NCBI RefSeq assembly: GCF_000699445.3
Contig: NC_067195.1
Span: 65,902,591-65,966,590 of the forward strand
Source of the DNA: Schistosoma haematobium
Taxonomy: Eukaryota; Platyhelminthes; Trematoda; Strigeidida; Schistosomatidae
Length of the DNA: 64,000 bases
Direction of reading: 5' to 3'
Of this stretch, positions 1-10,210 are shown piece by piece. The translations under genes and the position numbers were made by a program. A model generated the notes under the pieces. That model did not search any database. It saw nothing but the letters and a program-made list of their open reading frames with translations, and was not told the DNA's origin. How positions within the stretch are numbered: the stretch's first letter is position 1; each line of letters begins with the position of its first letter.

Positions 1-318
1 CCACAGGTATTTGGAGTTTGAAAACGCTTTAACCAGTAACACCTTCTACTGTTAATCGTACCCACCAAGTGAAATCAGAAGACAGGAGCGAGAATGTTGG
101 AAGATATATCTGATAAGCTATCAATATATCGAGGATCGACTGATTTACTCTTTCTAGCGATTGCAGGGGTTGTTGAGCACGGCGTTGCCATTCATGGCCT
201 GGTGCGGATGCATGACCGAGCGCCTCCAACTAGGTGAGTCCATCAAAACTAATGCGGTCAGCATCTGATGTCGAAAACTTACAGAGCTATTTATTTTGGG
301 GGTTTATTTACCGCCACA
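1..318 (-). mobile_element. Degenerate LTR, CsRn1/Boudicca-type (left end at window edge)
   Basis: This stretch aligns by eye along its length to the reverse complement of the LTRs at 3865-4189 and 8815-9136. It runs from the ACAGGTATT block at the left edge to the terminal TTACCGC-CACA at 307-318. Many substitutions separate it from those LTRs, so it is older. About ten bases of the LTR end lie off the left edge. No internal retrotransposon sequence follows on the right. Whether it is a solo LTR or the end of an element extending to the left cannot be seen. Confidence 0.8.
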
Positions 319-2559
319 ATGGAGTGTGGGTAAGGCATCGATGCAATGCTTTATTTGACTATAGTATGAGGAATAGGTTCCCAATCATAGTTTAGGTCTT
401 AAGAAGGGTATATTGTAGGATAGTTGTATTATATATGAAATTTGTAATAAACGCGCAATCAAGTACAAAGGAATCATCAGTTAATCTGTCCGACTGTGTG
501 TTAGGTGTGTATTATGCATGATCTAGAGTGTACTCATTAGTGTTAGAATTAAAAACCGGGGTTGGAACAGACTCGCCTAACTCCTTGTAACGTATTCGGT
601 TGTTGTGACTGGCTCGCGCATAAACCGCAGATTTATTGGCCTGCTTTAACAAACCTTCCGAAAACTGTGATAAGGGAGTTCTTTTACGAGAATACTTTTA
701 TTTAAGTAATTTCATCAATGTTTCTTCTATGTACGGTCCAGTAATTATGTACTGAGAAGCTTTATCTGCTCTCCTATTCCGGTCTTTTAAGTGTGCTGCA
801 GTAGCAGAACTGACGTTTGTTTTCAAGGTTTTTAAATGTTCGCATTTACATGAGAATAAGGGGACTTTAGAGTCGTGCGTGATTTTCCGCATTTCTACAT
901 CGTAGTTAACAGGTTTCCAAGCACTCCGTAAGAACCATTTTTAGTGGTCAATAGGGGAAGCTGTCTCTGAAATATTCTTCAATTTTCTAGACTTGGTATA
1001 GACAGTCAACAAACAGTGATGAGAAATTCACAGTTTATAATTGAAGATTTATCGTCTCTGATTAACAAATCACAACATTCAAGAATAGTTAGTTTATGAC
1101 GAGTAGTAAACGAAAATTTTGGTAGACTTAACTATAGCATCGGGATTTAATGACTTCGACTTCCAACCGAAACGATGGACTTGATACTACCAGTGACAGG
1201 AACAAAATAGTGAAAGGCACCACTGGATAGATGTTATCGTTTATGAATATGAGGTGATCACCACCCAGTGATTCGATTCACTGGGAGTTTTAGGTAAGGA
1301 TAGTATAAGACTATTAAAATCACCCAAATCAATAGGATCCCAGTCACAACGCCTAGTATAACTTGCGGCAGAGGAACAGTACTGTTCCACCAAAGCATTT
1401 ACCCCTTTATTTCCCCTTTCTTCGCCTTTATTTCCCCTTTTTGGGTTGCTTGGGGTAGTTTTACAAACTGACTGAATGTGTCCCATTATGCCGGTATGCG
1501 TGGCCACGCATAAAGCATTTAGCATGACGAAAAGTACATGAGCTAGGTAAGTGGCATGTACCTCAGGATAAGCATATGCCAAATATTTTCTCACCTCAGT
1601 AATCTGCCTTGCAAATCTTTGGCGAATTGTTATCCATGTTTTCACGAGAACGAGGAGTACAATTAATTGAACGCCTACTTGTATGACCTTGAGCACGCAC
1701 CGGATTAGGATAACTAAATGTAGATCAACAACGTAGATGATCTATGCTGAATGATTGGGGGCCTATTTCAGTTACGCAGGAATGGATTTGTGGTGTGAGC
1801 TGCTTATATCCACATAAGTAGTATATAACAATGGTCAGATATAGAATGTAATTCAGTGGAAGATCGAGAGCGGAAGAACGGGAAAGGAGAGTAATCGGTA
1901 TGAAAAGGCATGAACAATGAAATCTGAGACGATGGATTGCCATATGCAAAAGAAACAGCCAAGTTCAAGATAATTGACTGATATTTTGCAAATTAACTAT
2001 TTACTGTATGGTTCTCAAATTTCAGTGAGATGTCCTTTAGTTTTGTGCTCAAATACATTCGGCTGTCTCCACTAATGTTCTTGTTTACTGCAGTATGACC
2101 AAAAGCTAACTTCGAAGTCACACCTCGCAGTCAGCACCTAACTTGGTTTACCCCTTCGACGTATCAAGGTACTATGGTTGCTTTGACGGCTGTATAACAC
2201 AAAGGACGTTATTATGGAAACATATTAGCAAGAACGAGTATAAAGATGATTTTGAAACCACCACTGCATGGGCCAGCCCATGGCATAAAATTAGCTGATG
2301 CGTGCTGGTTGTCCTTAACCTTGACAGATCGATGATCTGTTCGATATTCGGTATCCCAACTACCGGATGATTTGGCCAAGGCTCAGTGACATTTCACTGG
2401 CTCTACAATGTAGTAGAATTCTTGATATCCTGGAAGTCGATTTCATGCACTGCTTCATAATTAATATATATAGTTCCAACATTTCGAATGGAGCACTTTG
2501 GCATCGGCTTACGCTCTTTTTTCATATTAATATGTTAACCCTTTCAATCAACCTATCAC
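319..2559. other. No recognised gene; one unassigned open frame
   Basis: I recognise no gene here. The longest open frame is 1241-1696 on the minus strand (151 codons). It begins with a hydrophobic stretch and contains a short repeat (GNKG, about codons 87-98) encoded by a GGGGAAATAAAGG-type repeat near 1400-1440. It has no family motif that I know and may be chance. Confidence 0.4.
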
Positions 2560-2977
2560 ACAACTGCACATGGAGTTCATCACTTCAATTTCACTTGGCA
2601 GCTTGTTTCTGGAATTCAAGGATAACGTCTCTAACCATTTGATTATTCTACAAATTATTTTATGATGGTTTGCTGCTTCACAGTGTTCGAAGTTAGTATA
2701 CTTTACACGACTTAATATTAACTCTTTGGGAGTTGCATAGGGAATTGAAATAGGTTTGTTTGGGAATGCCAACGTTTTAATAGTCTGTAGGCACACTTTC
2801 CGATGAATGTGAGGAAATGTGCCATAATTTTATCATCTCCCTAACATCTTTCCTGGCCATACTCCAGATTGCAAACCTTTTCATATAATTTTTGAAAACT
2901 TCATAATTTGTATTTATATCCAACTGTTCCATCGTAGGCTCCATCACGACGTCAACATGATGATTAGAAGATTTCAC
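2560..2977 (-). pseudogene. Gag fragment of a degenerate LTR retrotransposon
   Basis: Two overlapping minus-strand frames read like one broken Gag. The first (2777-2977) has the block FKNYMKRFAIW, resembling the F-x-x-Y-x-x-R-F-x-x-W start of Ty3/Gypsy Gag. The second (2548-2796) has FPNKPISIPYATPKELIL followed by VKYTNFEHCE, resembling the P-x-x-P-x-x-x-Y-x-x-L-x-x-L-L capsid block of such Gags. The join needs a frame change near 2780-2800. No protease or polymerase follows. The assignment rests on remembered family patterns, so it is moderate only. It is unrelated to the Gag at 4370-5203. Confidence 0.45.
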
Positions 2978-3860
2978 ACTGATGTGCTAACTAGGAATCC
3001 CAAAGACAGTTCAATTTAAGGCATTTGGAACTAGATGGGCACAAATGAACAGGTTATATTTTGAATCCGTAATCTGCGGGTAATCAAGTTCAAAGGGATG
3101 GTTAGTCCTTAAAGATACTACAGTATGATAATAATTTATTCAAAAATAGCAGTCCATTACATGGGGCATGCCAATTTAGCGGCAAGATAATAGACCATAA
3201 AGAGTTCAATGACTAACATCTGAGAGAAAATATTTCAGTCAAAAAATTAATACGTCGACAGGAGAGTATTAAGTTGAACAGTGATAAATAAATTAGGGTG
3301 GGCATAAAACAGAGGTAATGATATCAGTATCACTTTAGCTACTGATGATTTCATTCAGAAACATCGTAAATTCTCAGCTAAACTTGCCGTGAAAGCGAAT
3401 CAGACACAGCTAGAAATCTACAAAATAGGTGGAAGTAACTCAGATGTAGAAATTGATTTTTTTTACCATCAAATTCAGCTACAGTGCTAAACTTCACAAA
3501 ATATGCATATAATGCTGTTATCAAGTAATGGATTTGATAATTTAAGTCAGGTTCTCTGATCATGCATGGACAGATTTCACATTTTCTTAGTGAAAAATGT
3601 GATCGCCTGCCTGCGATTTCACATTTATACTGACTAAAATTTCTTATATCTCCTTCAAACATGAAATATATTCTAAAAGGCCAAGGTTTACTCAATTAAA
3701 CAAGACCAGGTTCTTCGATATAGCGTAAAAAGCTTCTTTGATTCACTCGTGTATCACGATTATATCAAAATACAAAAATTGTGATTAATTTATGCAATCT
3801 TAATTGAAAACGAAATCCAGTCAGAAACAAAAATATTTCAGTATAACGGCACCCAGTATA
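2978..3860. other. No recognised gene
   Basis: AT-rich DNA left of the LTR retrotransposon. A 105-codon minus-strand open frame (3378-3695) has no motif I can place. I see nothing else. Confidence 0.4.
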
Positions 3861-3864
3861 CATC

Positions 3865-4189
3865 TGTAGCGGTAAATAAATCCCCAAAATAAATAGCTCT
3901 GTAAGTTTTCGACATTGGATGCTGACCAGATTAGTTTTAGCGGACTCATCTAGCTGAAGGCTCTCGGTCATGCATCCGCACCAGATCACGTATGGTAACG
4001 CCGTGCTCAACATCAACCACAATCGCTAGCCATATTAGATCAGAGAATTCCGATATATTGGTCATCGCCAAATATACTCTTCCGATCTCCTCGACTCTGT
4101 CTTTTGATTTCTCTGGGTGGGAACGAAATACATTAGAAGGTGTTACTGGTAGAAGCGTTGTCAAACACTGAATACCTGTGACATCATCA
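3865..4189 (+). repeat. 5' LTR
   Basis: 325 bp, starting TGTAGCGG and ending ATCATCA, so it has the TG...CA ends of LTRs. It matches 8815-9136 along its length. The flanking base block CATC on the left is repeated to the right of the 3' LTR. Confidence 0.93.
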
Positions 4190-4190
4190 T

Positions 4191-4208
4191 TGGTGAGACC
4201 GATGTGAT
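4191..4208 (+). other. Primer-binding site candidate
   Basis: One base after the 5' LTR lies TGGTGAGACCGATGTGAT, in the position of the minus-strand primer site. TGG at the start complements the CCA tail of a tRNA. CsRn1-clade elements are reported to use tRNA-Trp. I cannot align the tRNA here, so the identity of the primer is inference. Confidence 0.5.
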
Positions 4209-4369
4209 CTGGTACACCTTGTTGCAACTGTGAGTCTGTTCCTTTTTGGGATTTTTATATATCATTGCCTTATTTTTTTATTTTTTTGAACATTGTGATT
4301 TTTTTTCGTAATTTTTCTTGGATATATATATTTTTTCCCATCGTTCATTATCGTACTTCATATTTCATC

Positions 4370-5203
4370 ATGACTGAACAGACACCTAAAGTACTCAAGC
4401 TTAGGACCTTGTCCCCACCTTCGTTTCAACTGATGCCTTTCTGTCCCGACAACATCGAAGCCTGGTTTTGCTACGCAGAAGCCGACTTCTCCGAGCATGG
4501 CGTGATCGACACACGTGCACAATTCCTCGCAGTAGTCAAGGCACTACCGCGCGAATTCAACAGGTACGTAACGCCTAGTATGTTTACTAGTGATGTTTCC
4601 GATCCTTACGAAATATTAAAACGCTCGATTCTTAAACGAGGAGACCTAACCGATCGACAAAGGTTAGATCAACTCTTCAATAACATCGACCTGCAACACG
4701 GTTCTGCGACGGACATGTTGCAACGGATGAGAGAGGTGATAGGCCCAAGAACTTTCGACGAAGGTCTATTCAAACAACTCTCCTTGTCAAAACTTCCCCA
4801 ACAGGTGCAAGCAGTTCTGGTCTCGTTCCAGAACAACGCCTTAGACGAGCTAGCTGCATCTGCCGACCGCATTCTAGAAATTACGAAACCTTCTACTACC
4901 GAGGTATTTTCAGTCAAAGAAAAACCTCAAACGACTCAGAATGACATAACCGAGTTATGTCATACACTCACGCGTTATCTTAATCTTCGTACCGACCGTA
5001 AGAGATCGCGCACTCCACGTAGAAACATTTCACGTAAGCGATCTGTCTCTAGACCACGAGAGACAGATAACCCCGACTGGTGCTGGTATCATAACCAGTA
5101 TGGAAAGTTTTCCAGAAATTGCAGAAAACCCTGCAATTTTCCCAACACGAAACCGAGTGACTCGAAAAACAACTCGGGAAACTTCCAAGCCGGCACGCGT
5201 TAA
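4370..5203 (+). CDS. gag: Retrotransposon Gag polyprotein (CHCC type)
   Basis: Gag forms the particle that packages the element RNA. The frame gives 277 residues from the ATG at 4370. The in-frame ATG at 4265 would add 35 residues, mostly hydrophobic, from a T-rich leader, so I prefer the later start. Residues about 20-200 are the matrix/capsid region, including the block around [13 protein letters not shown] basic Arg-rich stretch precedes a zinc-knuckle-like motif C238-X2-H241-X9-C251-X3-C255. This Cys-His-Cys-Cys order, not the retroviral CCHC, is characteristic of the CsRn1 clade. The frame ends 43 bases inside the open pol frame, which is -1 relative to gag. No internal stop is present. 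Confidence 0.88.
   Translation: MTEQTPKVLKLRTLSPPSFQLMPFCPDNIEAWFCYAEADFSEHGVIDTRAQFLAVVKALPREFNRYVTPSMFTSDVSDPYEILKRSILKRGDLTDRQRLDQLFNNIDLQHGSATDMLQRMREVIGPRTFDEGLFKQLSLSKLPQQVQAVLVSFQNNALDELAASADRILEITKPSTTEVFSVKEKPQTTQNDITELCHTLTRYLNLRTDRKRSRTPRRNISRKRSVSRPRETDNPDWCWYHNQYGKFSRNCRKPCNFPNTKPSDSKNNSGNFQAGTR
5161..5203 (+). promoter_or_regulatory. gag/pol -1 frameshift overlap
   Basis: The two frames overlap for 43 bases, so a -1 ribosomal slip anywhere here would fuse Gag to Pol. In the gag frame the codons TCG AAA AAC occur at about 5162-5170. GAAAAAC is one base away from a classical A-AAA-AAC slippery heptamer. This is a candidate site only. I did not fold the downstream RNA. Confidence 0.4.
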
Positions 5204-8200
5204 CGGCAACCGTAGCCGGCGAACATAGCCGTCTGTTATACGTCACAGATGTGACAACGAGAGTTCGCTACCTCGTCGACGCTGGTGCAGAAGTTAGCGT
5301 TCTCCCAGCAAATCCTAACGACCGACTACACGAATCGGCTCTAAACTTACAGGCGGCAAACGGAAAACCGATCGCTACGTATGGCAAAAGGTACGTTTAC
5401 CTTAACGTGGGTTTACGCAAACCCATCCACTGGATTTTCGTTGTTGCAGATGTTTCTATGCCAATCATTGGTATGGACCTTCTACTACATCACAATCCCA
5501 TCATCGATACGCGCAAACGGAGGCTAGTAGACGGAAACACTAATTTATCCGTTTGCGTAGCTTCTTTTACTGGTTGCAGAGTATCCCCAGTCACAGTTAA
5601 ACATATGATAGACCCACTCTATCAACCACTACTCGATAAGTACCCTGGGATACAACAAACTCAACCGAGATTACCGTGTGTAACCAGCAATGCTACACAT
5701 CACATCACGACTACAGGACCACCTGTATTTTCTAAAGCACGACGACTAGCTCCCGAAAAGCTGAGGTTAGCGAAAAACGAGTTCGACCATATGATAGACT
5801 TAGGAATCATACGACCGTCAAGTAGCCCATATGCATCTCCGTTGCACATGGTCCCTAAAAATGACAGCAACGATTGGCGTCCAACTGGCGACTATCGGCG
5901 ATTGAATGCAAAAACCATTCCCGATCGTTACCCGTTGCCTCACATTCACGATTTGACAGCTACCTTGAAAGGTACAACTGTCTTTTCGAAAGTCGACTTG
6001 GTTAAAGCGTATAACCGAATCCCCATGACCACGGACGACATACCGAAAACAGCTATCATAACTCCCTTCGGACTCTATGAATTTTTGCGAATGCCTCTCG
6101 GTCTAAGAAATGCTGCTCAACCATTCCAAAGATTCATAGACGACGTTTTTCGAGGTCTCAACTTCGTACACGCGTATGTTGACGACTGTCTAATCGCAAG
6201 TCCGGACAGAGAATCACATCTGAAGCATCTGGATCTTGTTTACGAACGATTACAAAAACATAGCATTACTGTAAACGTTCAGAAATGCCAAATCGGAACC
6301 GACTCATTAAACTTCCTAGGACACACTATAGATGCTCAAGGCATTCGACCCCTTAGGACCAAAGTGGCGGCAATTCTGGATTACCCAGAACCGACCACCG
6401 TCAAGCAATTACGCACGTTTAACGGCCTCGTAAGTTTCTATAGACGTTTCATACCAAAATGCGCATTACTTATGAAACCTCTGACCGACCAACTTCGTGG
6501 AAATGCGAAATCCATTAATTTGGACGACACCGCACGAAAAACATTCTCCACAGTTAGGGAACTGATTGCTAAAGCAACAATGCTCGCACATCAGGACACT
6601 CAAGCACCCATTAGTATCGCTGTAGACGCATCGGACTCGGCAACCGGTGGCGTCTTACAACAATGGGTTAACAACTCCTGGCAACCCTTGGCATTTTTCT
6701 CTAGAAAATTGCTAGACACCGAATCGAGGTACAGCACATTCGGTAGGGAACTCCTAGCTATGTATTGTGCTGTACGGCATTTCCAACACTACATCGAAGG
6801 CCGTGAATTCACTCTTTTCACGGACCATAAACCCCTCACTTTCTCGTTAAGCCCTCCTTCAGACAAGTACTCTCCCCGTGAGTCTCGACAAATGGACTAC
6901 ATTTCGCAGTTTACTTCAGATATTCAACACATCTCTGGAGCAAACAATGTAGTCGCAGACGCTTTGTCTCGCATAACTTCCTTGAACAGTTTCCAAGGAA
7001 TCGACCTTCTTAAACTCGCCCAGCTTCAAAAAAAAGACACTGATATTCAGCACGAGTTCTCGTCTACAACCCTCAAGTTACGTACCAAACAGATGGGAAC
7101 AGGTAAAGAAACCTTACTTTGTGACACATCTACAGGTAGGGATCGCCCAATCGTTCCGAAACATTATCGACGCAATGTCTTCAATACATTCCACAAACTT
7201 TCTCATCCAGGCGTCCGTGCAACCATCAAGCTTATAGCAGAAAGGTTTTGCTGGCCTGGCATGAATAAAGACGTGAGGGAGTGGGCACGCTCCTGTGTAA
7301 GCTGCCAAAAATCTAAGGTTATCAGACACAATAAATGTCCCTTAGGCTCATTTAAAACTCCCGATGCTCGTTTCGACCATGTTCATTTGGATTTGGTAGG
7401 ACCTTTACCAGATTCAAATGGATACTCTTACCTCTTAACCTGCGTAGACCGTTTCACTCGATGGCCAGAAGCAGTACCTATTAAGGACATCACTGCTGAA
7501 ACAGTGACCTGCAACTTCGTCGAACGATGGGTAGCAAACTTCGGTTGCCCTTCAACCATCACTACAGACCGCGGACGTCAGTTTGAATCTGAACTTTTCC
7601 GTCGTCTGACCACACTTTTAGGAATCACTCGCTTCCGAACGACCGCCTACCATCCACAAGCAAACGGGTTGGTAGAACGTTTTCACCGACGACTAAAAGC
7701 TTCACTATCAGCTGCAAGCGTTTCACAGTGGACCAACGCTCTTCCACTTGTCTTATTAGGTATTCGCAATGCAGTGAAAGCTGACATTGGATACACTGCG
7801 GCTCAACTCGTCTATGGAACGACACTTCGACTTCCAGGAGAATTCGTGGATCCTTCATCCTCTTCAATGAGCATGGATCTAACCTCCTACACGAACAGGC
7901 TTACAAACGCAATCCGTTCAGTTAAACCTGCTTCCACTCGACCTCAATCAACTGATGTTTCCGTTCAACCTGACTTACGATATAGTACACACGTTTTCGT
8001 TCGTCGAGACTCGCATCGACGACCATTCGAATCAGCATATGAAGGACCCTTCAAAGTTCTTCAACGTGAATCTAAGTACTATATAGTCGATAAGAACGGA
8101 ACCAACGATAGCATCAGCATCGATCGCTTAAAAGCAGCGTATTTAGAAGGAAATCCTATTCACGTCGACTTCCCTTCGGTACAATCGCACAACGCGACTC

Positions 8201-8334
8201 CTACACTCATAATTCCTCAACCGACAACCAACACTAGCGATGATACTCCGAATGTATCTGAAAATAAACCTAAAACGACGCGTTCTGGAAGAAGAGTAAG
8301 ATTTCCAGAACATTTAAACGACTACTGCACGTAA
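5161..8334 (+). CDS. pol: Retrotransposon Pol: protease, reverse transcriptase, RNase H, integrase
   Basis: The frame is open from 5161, directly after a stop at 5158-5160, to 8334. It lacks an ATG near its start, so it is probably made as a Gag-Pol fusion. It is -1 to gag, and the overlap is 5161-5203. Domains in order: protease (motif DAGAEVSV, Asp codon at 5278); reverse transcriptase with KVDLVKAY and the catalytic YVDD at 6175-6186; RNase H with VDAS and TDHKPL; integrase with an HHCC zinc finger (HKLSHPG to CVSCQKSK, about 7195-7317) and the triad Asp 7390, Asp 7567 and Glu 7675. The last two residues are 35 apart (DD35E). The spacings look complete. The protease has Ala where Thr or Ser usually follows the catalytic Asp, which may impair it. 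Confidence 0.93.
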   Translation, partial: LEKQLGKLPSRHALTATVAGEHSRLLYVTDVTTRVRYLVDAGAEVSVLPANPNDRLHESALNLQAANGKPIATYGKRYVYLNVGLRKPIHWIFVVADVSMPIIGMDLLLHHNPIIDTRKRRLVDGNTNLSVCVASFTGCRVSPVTVKHMIDPLYQPLLDKYPGIQQTQPRLPCVTSNATHHITTTGPPVFSKARRLAPEKLRLAKNEFDHMIDLGIIRPSSSPYASPLHMVPKNDSNDWRPTGDYRRLNAKTIPDRYPLPHIHDLTATLKGTTVFSKVDLVKAYNRIPMTTDDIPKTAIITPFGLYEFLRMPLGLRNAAQPFQRFIDDVFRGLNFVHAYVDDCLIASPDRESHLKHLDLVYERLQKHSITVNVQKCQIGTDSLNFLGHTIDAQGIRPLRTKVAAILDYPEPTTVKQLRTFNGLVSFYRRFIPKCALLMKPLTDQLRGNAKSINLDDTARKTFSTVRELIAKATMLAHQDTQAPISIAVDASDSATGGVLQQWVNNSWQPLAFFSRKLLDTESRYSTFGRELLAMYCAVRHFQHYIEGREFTLFTDHKPLTFSLSPPSDKYSPRESRQMDYISQFTSDIQHISGANNVVADALSRITSLNSFQGIDLLKLAQLQKKDTDIQHEFSSTTLKLRTKQMGTGKETLLCDTSTGRDRPIVPKHYRRNVFNTFHKLSHPGVRATIKLIAERFCWPGMNKDVREWARSCVSCQKSKVIRHNKCPLGSFKTPDARFDHVHLDLVGPLPDSNGYSYLLTCVDRFTRWPEAVPIKDITAETVTCNFVERWVANFGCPSTITTDRGRQFESELFRRLTTLLGITRFRTTAYHPQANGLVERFHRRLKASLSAASVSQWTNALPLVLLGIRNAVKADIGYTAAQLVYGTTLRLPGEFVDPSSSSMSMDLTSYTNRLTNAIRSVKPASTRPQSTDVSVQPDLRYSTHVFVRRDSHRRPFESAYEGPFKVLQRESKYYIVDKNGTNDSISIDRLKAAYLEGNPIHVDFPSVQSHNATPTLIIPQPTTNTSDDTPNVSENKPKTTRSGRRVRFPEHLNDYCT

Positions 8335-8798
8335 GGCACTACTCGACATTATATATTATCTCGACCTTTCTTTTTAACGATATGTAATTTTTTTTAAAAA
8401 AAGACAATTTTATTATGCCTATATATTTATATTTTTATTAAAAAAAAAACAAAACATAAAAAACATTTTTTTAACGCTATTACGTGTGCTTGAGTATATT
8501 TTCCATTTTTTCGCCGACATTGTGTTTTTACGCACATACGAGTGTATTTCGACATGCACTTACACTTTCTTTTTTCTTTTCCAGGACGGCTGGAAAAGAA
8601 CGATGCAGTTTACGAAGAGTCGAAGTTTTCGTTGCAACCTTTTCTTTTTTTACTATGTTTTACCTCGGTCCCATATAGTAAGGAAAAACGACCAGACGCT
8701 GCTAAACTTAGTAAGCTATCAGAAGAGTGTTTACCAACGACAAACTCGTTGGGTTTAAACTTCTGGCTGGCCACGTCTTAGGGTCGTCACTGCCCCAC
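8335..8798 (+). other. Retrotransposon 3' internal region, no recognised product
   Basis: About 460 bases of T-rich sequence between the end of pol and the purine tract. Three overlapping short open frames start at 8484-8542. None has a motif that I recognise, and they are probably not coding. Some related elements have a third frame here, but I cannot support one. Confidence 0.45.
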
Positions 8799-8814
8799 TA
8801 GGGGGGGAATGATC
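8799..8814 (+). other. Polypurine tract
   Basis: The G-rich run AGGGGGGGAATGA lies directly before the 3' LTR at 8815. That is the position where plus-strand DNA synthesis is primed. Confidence 0.6.
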
Positions 8815-9136
8815 TGTAGCGGTAAATAAATCCCCAATATAAATAGCTCTGTAAGTTTTCGACATTGGATGCTGACCAGATTAGTTTTAGCGGACTCATC
8901 TAGCTGAAGGCGCTCGGTCAGGCATCCGCACCAGATCACGTGTGGTAACACTGTGCTCAACATCAACCGCAATCGCTAGCCATATTAGATCAGAGAATTC
9001 CGATATATTGGTCATCGCCAAATATACTCTTCCAATCTCCTCGACTCTGTCTTTTGATTTCTCTTGGTGGGTACGAATTATATTAGGTGTTACTGATAAA
9101 AGCGTTGTCAAACACTGAATACCTGTGACATCATCA
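8815..9136 (+). repeat. 3' LTR
   Basis: 322 bp, TGTAGCGG to ATCATCA. It aligns to the 5' LTR with about 14 substitutions and one 3-bp gap by eye. It is followed by the target duplication CATC at 9137-9140. Confidence 0.93.
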
Positions 9137-9140
9137 CATC

Positions 9141-9515
9141 CAAGGGCTACTCTACCGAAAAATCATCTACTTTATGGCAAACAATAGGTTGAAAATATAA
9201 CTGTTAAGTACCTGAGAGTTAATAGAAACATTCGCAGCAAAGTTGGATCAAATTGCTATCTGTGAGGATCCAGAGATTGACAAAACATTCCCAGTAGACA
9301 ATCAAAGGACGGCAGTAATAAATATTTCGACACTATAATCTTAAATTACGTCGAACAAAACATTAGACTTAATGTCCTGGGATAATGCATCGAGAAAATA
9401 TAAAGAAATTGGCAAACCTTGATCAATGTCAAATAAAAAATGTTGGTGAAATTTGAAAGAGAAGTATAAAAACATGGTTTTACCAGTCTTCGATAAAGGC
9501 TGAAATAGATGACAA
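9141..9515. other. No recognised gene
   Basis: AT-rich sequence between the LTR element and an RTE-A scrap. I see nothing in it. Confidence 0.4.
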
Positions 9516-9655
9516 GTGCGTCGCCTGTTACCCGTTGTGGAGGAACAAAATCCACTCAGCATCATTCTCTATCCAACTCTGTCCTGAACAATCCTTTCCA
9601 GTTCTTTCCAATTGTTATTCATTCTTTTCATATTTGCGTCCAATTTCGAAAAATA
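9516..9655 (-). mobile_element. RTE-A 3' end fragment
   Basis: This matches, with many substitutions and small gaps, the reverse complement of the last 130 bases of the RTE-A elements (compare 57385-57510 and about 46880-47005). The order CGCCTGTTAC, CAGCAT-CATTCTC, ACTCTGTCCTGAACAATCC, CATTCTTTTCATAT is preserved. It is heavily 5' truncated and old. Confidence 0.7.
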
Positions 9656-9699
9656 CTTAGTTGTTTGAGATGATCTCTTAACTAATCAACTTGAGTTGT

Positions 9700-10210
9700 T
9701 ACAGCAACACCAAAAAACTGGAAGAAGAGTTGATGAACGTTGAAAATGCCTACGAGACAACTTCTATCAAAAGAAATTTATTAACAAATACAAAATACCT
9801 AAAGAAAACAAGACGGGAGTGACTACAAGCAATGAAGAACTAACATCTGTAAATCCGAATTTCAAAGGTGACGTCATAACCACATTTTCACCAACTGGGC
9901 CTAAAAATTTACGTGTACTTGCAAAAGCAGTCTCATTAACCGAATATGATTCAGAGCACATCTTAGCTTTTTAACATGTTCCGAAAAGCCTTAGAGCAAG
10001 AGAAAGAACAACTTTAAATGGTGCAACTACTAAACGTCACGTGGATGCAGGGTATCAAGTTGATATCTTGCAATCTTTCAGGCTAACTGATAATCACCCA
10101 AGCTCCAGTCTTCTGAAGTTTACTGAAGCCGTTGCTATCAGGCGTCAAAAACCTGATTTATGTGTTTAAAAGGAGATGGTTATTATCTTTCCTCACCTTG
10201 ATGACAAATA
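9700..10210 (+). pseudogene. Decayed coding remnant, possibly a Penelope-like element end
   Basis: Across several + strand frames this region reads as protein-like text broken by stops and shifts. About 9700-9820 is Lys/Glu-rich. About 9830-9975 gives NPNFKGDVITTFSPTGP and SLTEYDSEHILAF. About 10050-10170 gives VDILQSFRLTD and LLKFTEAVAIRRQKPDLCV. The last block resembles the C-terminal E-A-x-x-I-x-x-x-K-P segment of GIY-YIG endonucleases in Penelope-like retroelements. That likeness is from memory. The decay is plain, but the family is uncertain. Confidence 0.4.

Larger units (their letters stand above)
3865..9136 (+). mobile_element. Full-length Ty3/Gypsy LTR retrotransposon, CsRn1/Boudicca-type
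   Basis: This is a complete copy-and-paste retrotransposon in order: LTR, primer-binding region, gag, pol (protease, reverse transcriptase, RNase H, integrase), purine tract, LTR. It is bounded by the 4-bp direct repeat CATC at 3861-3864 and 9137-9140, which is the target duplication. The integrase-last order places it in Ty3/Gypsy. A Cys-His-Cys-Cys knuckle in Gag and a 4-bp duplication are known marks of the CsRn1 clade, which includes Boudicca of Schistosoma. The LTRs differ at about 14 positions plus a 3-bp gap over 325 bp, so the insertion is not recent. The frames are nevertheless open throughout. The only oddity seen in a catalytic motif is DAG rather than DTG or DSG in the protease. 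Confidence 0.92.

Noticed and set aside
1241..1696. 151-codon minus-strand gene
   Set aside because: No family resemblance, and part of it is a low-complexity repeat. Left as an unassigned frame.
4265..4369. Upstream in-frame ATG for Gag at 4265
   Set aside because: It adds 35 residues, mainly Phe/Ile, from a T-rich leader. The ATG at 4370 (MTEQTPK) is a better start.
8484..8781. Three short plus frames after pol, possibly a third retrotransposon gene
   Set aside because: They overlap each other in a T-rich stretch, have no motif, and lie in the usual 3' untranslated part.
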